From NCBI GenBank assembly GCA_011048855.1, contig DSCZ01000028.1:1-7017 (forward strand): 7,017 nucleotides of DNA. Direction: 5' to 3'. Shown piece after piece: positions 1 through 5,096 of this stretch. A program made the translations under genes and the position numbers. How positions within the stretch are numbered: the first letter of the stretch is position 1; each line of letters begins with the position of its first letter. Below the pieces are notes generated by a model. It did not search any database, had not been told where the DNA came from, and saw only the letters and a program-made list of their open reading frames with translations. This DNA comes from Desulfobacteraceae bacterium. Lineage in GTDB: Bacteria > Desulfobacterota > DSM-4660 > Desulfatiglandales > Desulfatiglandaceae.

Positions 1-63
1 GCAAATGAGTTGGTTTTAAGTGGATGTTGAACAGTGGTGCCAGAGAGAACGGGCCCCCTGTGT

Positions 64-117
64 TGCTCTGGAATACTCGCAAATCCGGACCCTTCTAAAA
101 TTCCATGATTCGATAAG
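64..117 (+). repeat. Exon-like stretch, copy A (interrupted by group II intron)
   Basis: This 54-base stretch is repeated without gaps at 5667-5720 (44 of 54 bases identical by eye). Both copies can be read in the same frame as related peptides: VALEYSQIRTLLKFHDSI here and IALEYQQIQTMLKFQRSI in the other copy. Several differences fall in third codon positions, so the stretch may be the remnant of a protein-coding gene. I do not recognise the family. In this copy the similarity ends just before a group II intron; in the other copy it is followed by further open frame. No start codon or ribosome binding site is visible for this copy, so it is an exon relic, not a working gene. Confidence 0.6.
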
Positions 118-119
118 AA

Positions 120-443
120 GTGCGCCACGAGGCTGCACAAGAGATGAGGGTAGGCCACTCGGAGTCGGCTTAGAGGAGCAGGCTCCAAACCACCTCAAGC
201 TGCTGTGGTCAAAAGCCATGGTGGTGAGCGTTGAGGAAAAGGTTCCACGAGATGGGATCAGGTATGGATCAGGGAGTCGAGCGCAAGCGAACCACTGATG
301 ATGTGTCGAAACGAATGGGATGACGTCAAAACCGGTGGCTTCTTACCACCGCGATAAGTCCAGGGGGAACCTGTTTACTGCCTGGGCGGCGTCCGGCATA
401 GAGGTGGCGAGAACCTGGTTCGGGCTCTTGTGTGGAACGTGGG
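120..443 (+). mobile_element. Group II intron, 5' part only (domain I), truncated
   Basis: The segment starts with GTGCGCC, the typical 5' end of a bacterial group II intron. It continues with conserved domain I blocks, including GAGCGCAAGCGAACC near 280, a GATGACG / AACCGGTGGC block near 319-339, and GTGTGGAAC near 430. A hairpin with GGTGG/CCACC arms presents the loop TTCTTA (340-345), the exact reverse complement of TAAGAA (114-119), the six bases just before the intron. This is the EBS1-IBS1 pairing. CGAAT (312-316) can pair with ATTCG (108-112) as a short EBS2-IBS2. Similarity to an intron stops at about 443, where an unrelated integrase fragment begins. Domains II-VI and the reverse transcriptase are missing, so it cannot splice or move by itself. 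The subclass, possibly the D-like RmInt1 group, is a guess. Confidence 0.85.
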
Positions 444-449
444 CCGTTC

Positions 450-590
450 CCTTTCTAACTTGGCAATCGCCCGGTTGAAGGCATCGGATATTTGAATGAT
501 CTTTCCACCACCACGGGCAGGGAATACAAGGTCATTTGCTTTGTGTTCTTCCGGCAGGCGTGCATGACATGATTTTGTCGCTGCGATAGA
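450..590 (-). pseudogene. Tyrosine integrase, fragment of the central catalytic region
   Basis: Read on the minus strand, the open frame below the stop at 591-593 gives a peptide containing NDLVFPARGGGKIIQISDAF followed by NRAIAKL. In phage-type tyrosine integrases this wording (LVFP, then S..F.RA) lies just before the 'DRRQKVTFHTLRHTFASW' catalytic block. The upstream DNA-binding part and the downstream catalytic Arg/His/Tyr part are both absent, so it is dead. On its 3' side it is cut by the group II intron remnant near 443-455; on its 5' side it meets a stop and the leader of the IS66-type gene. It resembles what is missing from the integrase at 2724-3420, so it could come from a sister copy or from the same gene moved by rearrangement. 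Confidence 0.65.
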
Positions 591-661
591 TTATGGACCG
601 TCCTTGCCCGGCAGGTGTTGCCCGGCTGATTGCATTTACCTATGACAAGGAGGGACGGCCC

Positions 662-853
662 ATGGAAAAATTCCCTGTTTTGCAACCATCACCATCGATC
701 CCGGATGCCCTGGAGAAGGCTCTGACCCGGTTTGAAGTCTGGCGCAGGAACAGGAAGCATAGAAGCCCCATCCCATGGCCAGGGATTTTGGCATTGCCAG
801 AAGCGTTTGAGCCAGGGCCGTTTCAGGTGGTGGCCCGAAGGAGAGGATGGTGA
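662..853 (+). pseudogene. IS66-associated accessory protein, frameshifted
   Basis: The start ATG at 662 has a strong ribosome binding site, AAGGAGGGA at 647-655. The first 40 or so residues (EKALTRFEVWRRNRKHRSPIP) match the small proteins often found just ahead of IS66-type transposase genes, which read '...F..WR..R..R.PIP..LW..A..LA...GI.R..RAL.L.Y..LK'. After SPIP the match moves to another frame, where MARDFGIARSV followed by a stop is visible (about 775-813). One small indel plus a stop therefore inactivate it. No IS66 tnpB/tnpC follows: the sequence switches to minus-strand defence-gene remnants. CCGTCC (598-603) and GGACGG (653-658) could fold together and cover part of the binding site. 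The function of these proteins is not well known. Confidence 0.55.
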
Positions 854-978
854 CACATCACGATCCCTCCTTGCCCATAAGCTGAGAAATTCGGCATCCC
901 CGGATTCTCAATAAAAACCACAACAGGGTGGGTCTCATAAACCTTTTCCAGGTCACTTTTGAACCATGTATCAATCAT
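823..978 (-). pseudogene. PglZ-like (BREX/Pgl defence) gene, 5' end only
   Basis: The ATG at 978 (minus strand) is preceded by GGAG seven bases upstream (+ strand 986-989), so it looks like a true gene start. The first residues, MIDTWFKSDLEKVYETHPVV followed by VFIE, resemble the N-terminus of PglZ-domain proteins, where a 'W...LE......PVVV..D' pattern begins an alkaline-phosphatase-like fold. PglZ is a core component of BREX phage-exclusion systems. Full-length proteins have several hundred residues; here only about 23-30 look native. The frame then runs into sequence overlapping the IS66-type relic and stops at 823, so the metal-binding phosphatase core is absent. The assignment rests on a short N-terminus and is moderate at best. 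The frame is also open through to the upstream YhcG relic, but its own binding site argues for a separate gene. Confidence 0.45.
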
Positions 979-1052
979 TGCCTTTCTCCATTTTTGCACC
1001 CGAAAGGCATGAAAGCCTGTATTGCGGCAGACGGCACAAATATGCAACCAAG

Positions 1053-1112
1053 TTATTTTTCCTGCTGAGCATGCCAGTCTTTCTGTGCTTCTTCCAATTG
1101 TTTCAAGATCAT
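1053..1112 (-). pseudogene. Possible 3' end of an unidentified gene
   Basis: In the minus-strand frame shifted from the YhcG relic, the sequence reads KQLEEAQKDWHAQQEK and then a TAA stop at 1053-1055. This is a plausible charged, helical C-terminus. It lies 74 bases upstream of the PglZ-like start, so it may be the tail of the gene that once preceded it, possibly in the same operon. Alternatively it is the frameshifted continuation of YhcG, but it does not resemble the PDDEXK nuclease domain expected there. The peptide is too short to name. Confidence 0.25.
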
Positions 1113-1456
1113 GCTCGCTGTAGGACTTTCGCTCTTCCAAGCCCGTGAATTCCAGGATGTAGGGGTTTTTAATGATATCAGAAGGCTGTTCGATCCGTTG
1201 TCCATGGGTGGACAGGTTTTTCACCTGGTCTTTGTCTCGGCTGAGAGACAGCCGTTCATAAAGGCCCGAGTTGATTTGACGTTCCAATTCCCGATAGCCC
1301 CAGCCATTCTCCACCGCTTCAATTTCATAGAAACGGCGCTCTTCAGCATTCTTGATGGTCAGGATCGTCACATAATGCGTCCAACCCAATACAAAGCGGT
1401 TGGCCAATCTTGCTGTTACCTCCTCCAGGTTCCCTGGCTGATGCATCAGCTGAAAG

Positions 1457-1484
1457 GATTCAGTAGGCAGTGCCTGTTGAATCT
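1457..1484. repeat. Imperfect palindrome, second copy, inside YhcG linker
   Basis: GATTCAGTAGGC (1457-1468) and GCCTGTTGAATC (1472-1483) form a 12-base inverted repeat with two mismatched positions around a 3-base loop. The 28-base unit matches the perfect palindrome at 1511-1538 in 25 of 28 positions. The copies are exactly 54 bases (18 codons) apart, so both encode an IQQA.P.ES peptide in the same frame. Confidence 0.85.
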
Positions 1485-1509
1485 TTGTTTGAGCCGTTTC
1501 GAGATTTGA

Positions 1510-1538
1510 AGATTCAACAGGCGGTGCCTGTTGAATCT
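1510..1538. repeat. Perfect 13-base-arm palindrome inside YhcG linker
   Basis: AGATTCAACAGGC (1510-1522) and GCCTGTTGAATCT (1526-1538) are exact reverse complements separated by GGT. The element lies inside coding sequence and encodes IQQAPPVES on the minus strand, between the N-terminal helical region and the second domain of the YhcG-like protein. Confidence 0.9.
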
Positions 1539-1872
1539 CCCGATAAGCCAAATAAAACTCCCTGAATTTTCGTAAATTGGTCGGGGACATTCCTTTGATG
1601 CCGATGTTTTTAAGCCTTGCGGAAAGCCGATCGATCATCTCTTTACCATAGAGTTCAGCACGTTCCGCCCCTCCGTTTTCAAACGCAACAATATACCAGC
1701 CAAAAAGCCAGTTGCGAACAACCAGGGCAATGTCCACAGACCGAGCTGCCTGATGTTGCATGGCTGTTTGCGTCTGTTCAAACAGGCCGATCAGCTTTTC
1801 AAACCCCAATTCGTGTTTCTTGCTGTCCATTTCCAATCCTTCCATTACCAATCCGCGTTCAAATATTTTTTT

Positions 1873-1995
1873 TTAAATATCGGCTTTGCTCACTTCTTCA
1901 TTCAAGATGCCTGATAAATGTTTTGCTGCTTCCGGCACCTTCACCCATTCTTTCAATTTAAGCAGCTTACTTTTGGTAGGTTTTTCGTTTGACAT
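1873..1995 (-). CDS. 40-residue small ORF, probably a truncated protein
   Basis: The ORF starts at ATG 1995, has AGGAAAGAG about 10 bases upstream, and stops at TAA 1873-1875. The product begins MSNEKPTKSKLLKLKEWVKV and continues PEAAKHLS...EEVSKADI. It looks like the N-terminus of a longer protein with a 'W.. V.EAA.HLS' helix-turn-helix-like opening, but I cannot name the family. The stop lies at the edge of a run of nine T/A pairs (1866-1874). A one-base slip there would give KKKYLNADW and another stop, so extension through the run would be short. It lies 42 bases upstream of the YhcG start, in the same direction, and could be the first gene of that operon. Confidence 0.45.
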   Translation of the reverse strand: MSNEKPTKSKLLKLKEWVKVPEAAKHLSGILNEEVSKADI

Positions 1996-2091
1996 GGTAC
2001 AGGTCTCTTTCCTGTCCCTGTGGGGTTCCCGGCCAGGCCGTCAAGGTTCACGCCTTTTCGGGTCGCGATCCCCTGGTTCCGATAACTGGTA
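1996..2091 (-). other. GC-rich leader between XRE antitoxin and small ORF
   Basis: I see no gene here. The stretch is clearly richer in G and C than its surroundings and contains several short dyads: GGCCAGGCC near 2031-2039, and ACAGG/CCTGT arms at 2000-2014 that could fold over the ribosome binding site of the small ORF. It may be a transcribed leader or the scar of a deletion. No T-tract terminator is visible after the antitoxin stop. Confidence 0.3.
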
Positions 2092-2442
2092 TTAGAGAAA
2101 CACCTTGTACCCGGTATTCAATGCTTTTCCCAAACGCTTCGCCCGTTCCTTGCCGATAGTGCGCTTGCCGTTCTCCATTTCAGAAATATGACGCTGTGGG
2201 ATCCCTGTTTTTTCCGCCAATTGGCGCTGTGAAAGCCCTTCCCGGTTTCGTGCTCCGGCCAGGCAAACACCAGGCAATTCTTCAGCGTCAAACGGTACGG
2301 CTTCCCTCCAGGGGATGGCGTCCGTCGTGTCTTCAAATCCAAGTTCCCTAAGCTTCTGAACCGCTTCTGCCTGCAAGGCCGCCGGCCCATGGAAACGCAA
2401 CTCCACGGTTTCAGTAGGATGTCTTTTCGTGTGTCCCAACAT
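2092..2442 (-). CDS. XRE-family antitoxin of a toxin-first type II TA pair
   Basis: The product has 116 residues. Residues 1-60 form a family-typical N-terminal part (VELRFHGPAALQAEAVQKLR...DAIPWREA...ELPGVCLAGAR) and residues 65-112 a helix-turn-helix: LSQRQLAEKTGIPQRHISEM then ENGKR and IGKERAKRLGKAL. Antitoxins of this design bind the partner toxin and repress their shared promoter. The ATG at 2442 lies 32 bases inside the toxin gene, so the pair is translationally coupled. The toxin comes first, as in HigBA-like loci. The gene appears intact. A leading-gene palindrome at 2695-2711 is the likely operator. The product could also be described as a HigA-like regulator. Confidence 0.9.
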   Translation of the reverse strand: MLGHTKRHPTETVELRFHGPAALQAEAVQKLRELGFEDTTDAIPWREAVPFDAEELPGVCLAGARNREGLSQRQLAEKTGIPQRHISEMENGKRTIGKERAKRLGKALNTGYKVFL

Positions 2443-2689
2443 AAACCACCTCGATCAATCGAATCTCGCTCTTTCGTTCTTCCCACACGGCAACATATTT
2501 GGGCCGTCCCTTTTTCAAATGGCAGTGGTGTCTTTCGGGCGACAGCTTACCGTAGTTGGGCCAATTGCCGCGCACAGGCCCCATGATTTCGATTTCCTTC
2601 GCAAGAAAAACCAGATTCTTCAATACAGATTTTGGAAGTTTCGTTTGGACTTTTTGAACCTGCTTGCTGAACACCACTTGCCAGCTCAT
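2411..2689 (-). CDS. RelE/HigB-like mRNA interferase toxin
   Basis: The product has 92 residues, typical for a RelE-superfamily toxin. It starts MSWQVVFSKQVQKVQTKLPK and has the family's GPVRGNWPNYGKL...RHHCHLKKGRPKYVAVWE block, then IRLIEVVYVGTHEKTSY at the end. The basic and His residues of the RHHCHLKKGR stretch are the likely RNA-contacting surface, by analogy with related toxins. The ATG at 2689 has AGAGGT eight bases upstream. Its 3' end overlaps the antitoxin start by 32 bases. No frameshift is visible, so this toxin could be active. It lies immediately downstream of the broken integrase and probably helps keep the element in the genome. Confidence 0.88.
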   Translation of the reverse strand: MSWQVVFSKQVQKVQTKLPKSVLKNLVFLAKEIEIMGPVRGNWPNYGKLSPERHHCHLKKGRPKYVAVWEERKSEIRLIEVVYVGTHEKTSY

Positions 2690-2691
2690 AA

Positions 2692-2719
2692 ATGATACCT
2701 CTTTTAGGTATTATGTCAA
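2692..2719 (-). promoter_or_regulatory. Promoter and palindromic operator of the toxin-first TA operon
   Basis: On the minus strand TTGACA (2714-2719) is followed, after 16 bases, by TATCAT (2692-2697), which resemble -35 and -10 boxes. Between and overlapping them is a perfect inverted repeat: ATACCT (2695-2700), five bases, AGGTAT (2706-2711). Its right-hand base sits next to the -35 box and its left arm covers the -10. A repressor bound there would block RNA polymerase, as expected for autoregulation by the XRE antitoxin. Confidence 0.65.
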
Positions 2720-2723
2720 GAAT

Positions 2724-3420
2724 TCATTCGGCATTTATTGTTGCCATCTCGGCCTTTTCGGCCGGGGCCTTATCCAGCCGCCGCACCGCCGCCCGTAATC
2801 CATCGGCCGCAATATGGCTGTATCTCGAAGTCATTTTATAATCGGCATGGCCTAACAGTTCCTTGACAGTAAAAAGGTCCGTTCCGTCTTCAACCAACCA
2901 TGAAGCGAAGGTATGCCTTAACGTATGGAAGGTTACTTTTTGGCGCCGATCTTCAACGCCTTCGTTCATTTTCGGCCATGGGTTTATTTCCTATCACGGG
3001 CCGGATCCACAACCGAAACAATGCCTCTTCCCGTTGCCAGCTTTTCTGATTTCGCTTGTTTGCCTTGCTATGGGGCAGGAAATGCTTTTCGAAGACTTGC
3101 CCGAAGGTAATGGCTGCTTGTTCGACCTTGGCGTCCTGAGCCTCTTGCACTTGGCGTGCAGCTTCGGCTTTTTGGCGTTTTTCTGCAAGTCGGGCAGGGC
3201 CTTCACCTGTAAGGGCCGCCTTTTTCAGTTCCGCCAACTGTAAGGCCGCCTTTTCTATGCTCCATCCTTCGCTTGCCCATCCCAGGGCTTCCTCTTGCCG
3301 TTTGCCGTCTCTTTGGTAACGGATCGAAAAATAACGGTCCTTCATCACTCCATGCCGCCGCGTTGCATGTTCCCTGAATCGTACACCAGGGTATTTTGTT
3401 GTCCGCCATTTTGTCCCCAT
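2724..3420 (-). pseudogene. Tyrosine integrase with its centre deleted
   Basis: The start ATG at 3420 has AGGAGGA directly upstream. The N-terminal part (about 155 residues, down to about 2955) holds the arm-binding region (YPGVRFREHATRR...RYFSIRYQRDGKR) and a core-binding domain (TFGQVFEKHFLPHSKANKRN...LFRLWIRPVIGNKP). The C-terminal part (below about 2969, in another frame) holds EDRRQKVTFHTLRHTFASWL, VKELLGHADYKMTSRYSHI and a short tail: the catalytic H..R, GH and Tyr. The middle, roughly 150-200 residues with the first catalytic Arg and the Lys, is gone. The two parts meet out of frame near GAAAATGAACGAAGG, so the protein is inactive. The start is 19 bases from a tRNA-derived attachment site, the usual place for an integrase, which means this was the integrase of the element lying to the left. 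Confidence 0.9.
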
Positions 3421-3438
3421 TTCCTCCTCCTTCCAAGG

Positions 3439-3478
<40 letters not shown>

Positions 3479-3494
3479 GCAAAATCAAGCACTT

Positions 3495-3522
3495 AGGGCT
3501 CTTCTTCGGAAGGGCCTTTTTC
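3495..3522 (+). terminator. Rho-independent terminator, original tRNA terminator
   Basis: A 10-pair stem (A3495-C3504 with G3509-T3518, two G-T pairs) is closed by a TTCG tetraloop and followed by TTTTTC. It lies 17 bases after the tRNA CCA, where the terminator of the original tRNA gene is expected. It marks the start of the flanking, pre-insertion DNA. Confidence 0.8.
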
Positions 3523-3530
3523 TTATGAAG

Positions 3531-3935
3531 TCATTTTGTAACGTTCCTGTAACGGGATTTTTTGTCGCTATCGGCTTTTTCCACGTTTAGCAACCGACCG
3601 TGGTGATATGGATCCCCGCCACCTTCAGCTTTAGGCTTCCTCTCAGCTTGCAACATACGGTTGTAAGTGTTCAAGACAGAAGCAAATGCTTTCAGCTTAT
3701 CTGCTCCCGCGCCTTCGTTTTCAATGTCGCTGGCCACCTTCAGCACCACCTTTTTGATTGCTACATTCTGCTGATGGTGGCCTATGTGACGCTCAGTCTG
3801 GGGCCTGTTCGGCGATTTTTCGGTCTGTCGGCTCGGCCTGCCCAGCGGGACACCAGGGAAATATTTTGACGCAGGTCGGTCAAATCTGCTATTTTTAAGG
3901 GTATAAAATTTATAGGAAAAAGCGAAACCATGCAT
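3531..3935 (-). CDS. Unrecognised ORF, start uncertain
   Basis: The last 100 or so codons look protein-like. A Pro/Arg/Gln-rich piece (GRPSRQTEKSPNRPQTERHI) is followed by a likely helical segment (IKKVVLKVASDIENEGAGAD, then KLKAFASVLNTYNRMLQAERK) and a Lys/Arg-rich tail ending RYRNVTK. I do not recognise the family; small phage or plasmid DNA-binding proteins have a similar make-up. The in-frame ATG at 3935 has no ribosome binding site, and the N-terminal residues from there look non-native. The gene is therefore more likely 5'-truncated somewhere around 3850-3880. Its upstream region is shared with the divergent second TA operon. Confidence 0.4.
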   Translation of the reverse strand: MHGFAFSYKFYTLKNSRFDRPASKYFPGVPLGRPSRQTEKSPNRPQTERHIGHHQQNVAIKKVVLKVASDIENEGAGADKLKAFASVLNTYNRMLQAERKPKAEGGGDPYHHGRLLNVEKADSDKKSRYRNVTK

Positions 3936-4063
3936 ACTTGCTGTGCATGTAAGAATGGTTGAATACCAGCATTTCCAAACAGAACAGAGTATTGCATAAA
4001 ACAGAAAAAATATGTAATCACTGCTATGTGAAAGGACAACAAACATGCAGTGGGAGGTTTGAT

Positions 4064-4273
4064 ATGCTTGAAATTCACAAAAACATCGTTGTGGATGAGA
4101 ATCAGAAACCGATAGCCGTTCAGATCCCCATTGAGCAATTTGAACGTATGGAAGAGGTCATTGAGAACTATGGGTTGGCGAAACTGATGGATGAAGTCGC
4201 CAAAGATGAACAGCTTTCTGTACAGGATGCAAAACAATTCTATGAGGCGCTGAAAAGAGATGTGGAAAGTTGA
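4064..4273 (+). CDS. RelB/Phd-like antitoxin
   Basis: The product has 69 residues and starts at ATG 4064 behind GGGAGG (4052-4057, six-base spacing). The first half (LEIHKNIVVDENQKPIAVQI then PIEQFERMEEVIENYG) is typical of small type II antitoxins with a DNA-binding beta/helix N-terminus. The acidic C-terminal half (MDEVAKDEQLSVQDAKQFYE) probably wraps around the toxin. The stop overlaps the toxin start by 14 bases. CATGCA (3929-3934) and TGCATG (3944-3949), a perfect inverted repeat upstream, may be an operator, though it is rather far from the start. The gene appears intact. Confidence 0.85.
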   Translation: MLEIHKNIVVDENQKPIAVQIPIEQFERMEEVIENYGLAKLMDEVAKDEQLSVQDAKQFYEALKRDVES

Positions 4274-4532
4274 ATATAAAAAGCGTTTTTTAAAAGAACT
4301 TTCCAAGCTACCTGAGAGCGTCCAGGCTCAGGCGGAAAAGATCGTCTTCGAATCGCTCATATGTGAGAATCCTTATGACCTTGGATACCTGGAGCAAATG
4401 AGAGGGTTTCCCGATAAATACAAAATCCGCATAGGCCAATATAGAATTGGCTTGACGATAGATAAACAGAAGAAGGAAATAGTTTGTGGCCGTATTGCTC
4501 ATCGAAAGGACATTTACCGGTTGTTTCCATAG
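4260..4532 (+). CDS. RelE/ParE-superfamily toxin
   Basis: The product has 90 residues. MWKVEYKKRFLKELSKLPES and then the C-terminal YKIRIGQYRIGLTIDKQKKE followed by RIAHRKDIYRLFP are the standard RelE layout: an N-terminal helical pair, the R.G.YR strand and the HR.DIYR end. RelE toxins cut mRNA in the ribosome, while ParE relatives inhibit gyrase; the HRKDIY ending favours RelE. The start codon at 4260 lies within the end of the antitoxin gene, and the only binding-site-like sequence is inside that gene, so translation is probably coupled. No damage is visible. Confidence 0.88.
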   Translation: MWKVEYKKRFLKELSKLPESVQAQAEKIVFESLICENPYDLGYLEQMRGFPDKYKIRIGQYRIGLTIDKQKKEIVCGRIAHRKDIYRLFP

Positions 4533-4700
4533 GTAAATTTAATGCCTTTTCAAAGAGTTACAAAAACCAAGTTTGCTAAAAACGGGTTGATTTGGAAAAT
4601 AAATAATCGTATCCTCACATTGCTAATTATCTTCTGATCATGGAATAACCGGTCAGTAATCACGAAAGAAATAGTGCAGCATTGTCTGCCTCTTATTTGA
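4533..4700. other. AT-rich stretch without a gene
   Basis: I see no credible coding frame, tRNA or terminator between the RelE-type gene and the first readable codons of the HNH fragment. All frames carry stops. The T-tract and stem expected of a strong terminator after the TA operon are absent. Confidence 0.5.
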
Positions 4701-4892
4701 CCACGTTCCGGGCTACAGGAATTCCATGAACGTTTTCGAACTCTCGGCCTGCATAAAGAAACAAAGAAGGGAACCTCGGTTTATAATGGAGTTTTCAATC
4801 TCTTAGTCTTACATGGAGCGAGAGACTGGATGACTGGTAATATCCCACAACACGGTGATTTGGATGATCACCATATTGTTCCCTCCTCACGT
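4701..4892 (+). pseudogene. GmrSD-like (DUF262/HNH) restriction protein, C-terminal fragment
   Basis: The frame from the stop at 4698-4700 reads LQEFHERFRTLGLHKETKKG, then NLLVLHGARDWMTGNIPQHG and DLDDHHIVPSS. The 'A.D...G.......DDHHI.P' pattern resembles the HNH/DUF1524 nuclease region of DUF262-containing, GmrSD-type restriction proteins, where the paired His residues bind metal. These are modified-DNA-dependent anti-phage nucleases. The N-terminal DUF262 NTPase part is absent, there is no start codon, and the frame is cut just after the HHIVP motif, where type III methyltransferase sequence takes over. The gene is dead. The family call is moderate because only about 55 residues remain. Confidence 0.5.
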
Positions 4893-5085
4893 GCCATTGA
4901 TCGTTTCTCTGGACAAGGATATCAGCCTGGAAGTCGTCGAAGGCATCGCGGCCCTGAAAGAAGAACTGCAGCCCGAGGTCATGCGCGTGGTTTTCAAAGA
5001 TTCCGTTTTTTCCGATGACGTGGTCAAAACCAACGCCGTGCAGATTTTGCGCCAGGCGGAAATCGAAGACGCGAAGAGTTTATGA
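4891..5085 (+). pseudogene. Type III R-M methyltransferase (Mod), C-terminal fragment
   Basis: The last 64 residues are VPLIVSLDKDISLEVVEGIA, then ALKEELQPEVMRVVFKDSVF and SDDVVKTNAVQILRQAEIED, ending AKSL. The closing pattern 'I..LKP..V...D..F...D..KTNA.QI.......F..' is the common C-terminus of type III adenine methyltransferases (Mod). The DPPY and FxGxG catalytic motifs lie upstream in real Mod proteins and are absent here. The junction with the HNH fragment falls at about 4890. The stop (5083-5085) overlaps the ribosome binding site of the next gene, an operon-like arrangement that probably survives from the original locus. Confidence 0.65.
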
Positions 5086-5096
5086 GGAGCGATATA

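Larger units (their letters stand above)
1099..1830 (-). pseudogene. YhcG/DUF1016-family PDDEXK nuclease, C-terminally truncated
   Basis: I place the start at the ATG at 1830, which has GGAAGGA six bases upstream; ATG 1845 and TTG 1851 lie further out. About 244 residues belong to the family. The N-terminal DUF1016_N region includes VRNWLFGWYIVAFENGGAER and LSARL...GMSPTNLRKFREFYLAY. The start of the second domain follows: LGWTHY, FYEIEAVENGWGYRELERQI, LYERLSLSRDK and NPYILEFTGL. After YSEHDLET (near 1100) the expected nuclease core (GKGF.F...Q, then FYIDLVFY and the D...K residues) is absent, and the frame runs into unrelated sequence. The putative endonuclease activity must therefore be lost. 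YhcG proteins often sit in R-M, BREX and other defence loci, which fits the PglZ-like fragment downstream. The variable linker at residues 98-129 of the 1830-start protein carries a duplicated palindromic motif. Confidence 0.85.

Noticed and set aside
1111..1509. 132-codon plus-strand frame opposite yhcG
   Set aside because: It is a shadow of the minus-strand YhcG gene, which has clear family motifs and a ribosome binding site.
1457..1538. CRISPR-like array from two palindromic repeats
   Set aside because: There are only two copies, 54 bases apart, inside a coding frame, with no third unit and no cas genes.
2863..3243. 126-codon plus-strand frame opposite the integrase
   Set aside because: It mirrors the integrase sequence and shows no motif or binding site of its own.
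3782..4306. 174-codon minus-strand frame across the second TA operon
   Set aside because: It is antisense to two well-recognised TA genes and gives a Phe/Leu-rich peptide typical of shadow translation.
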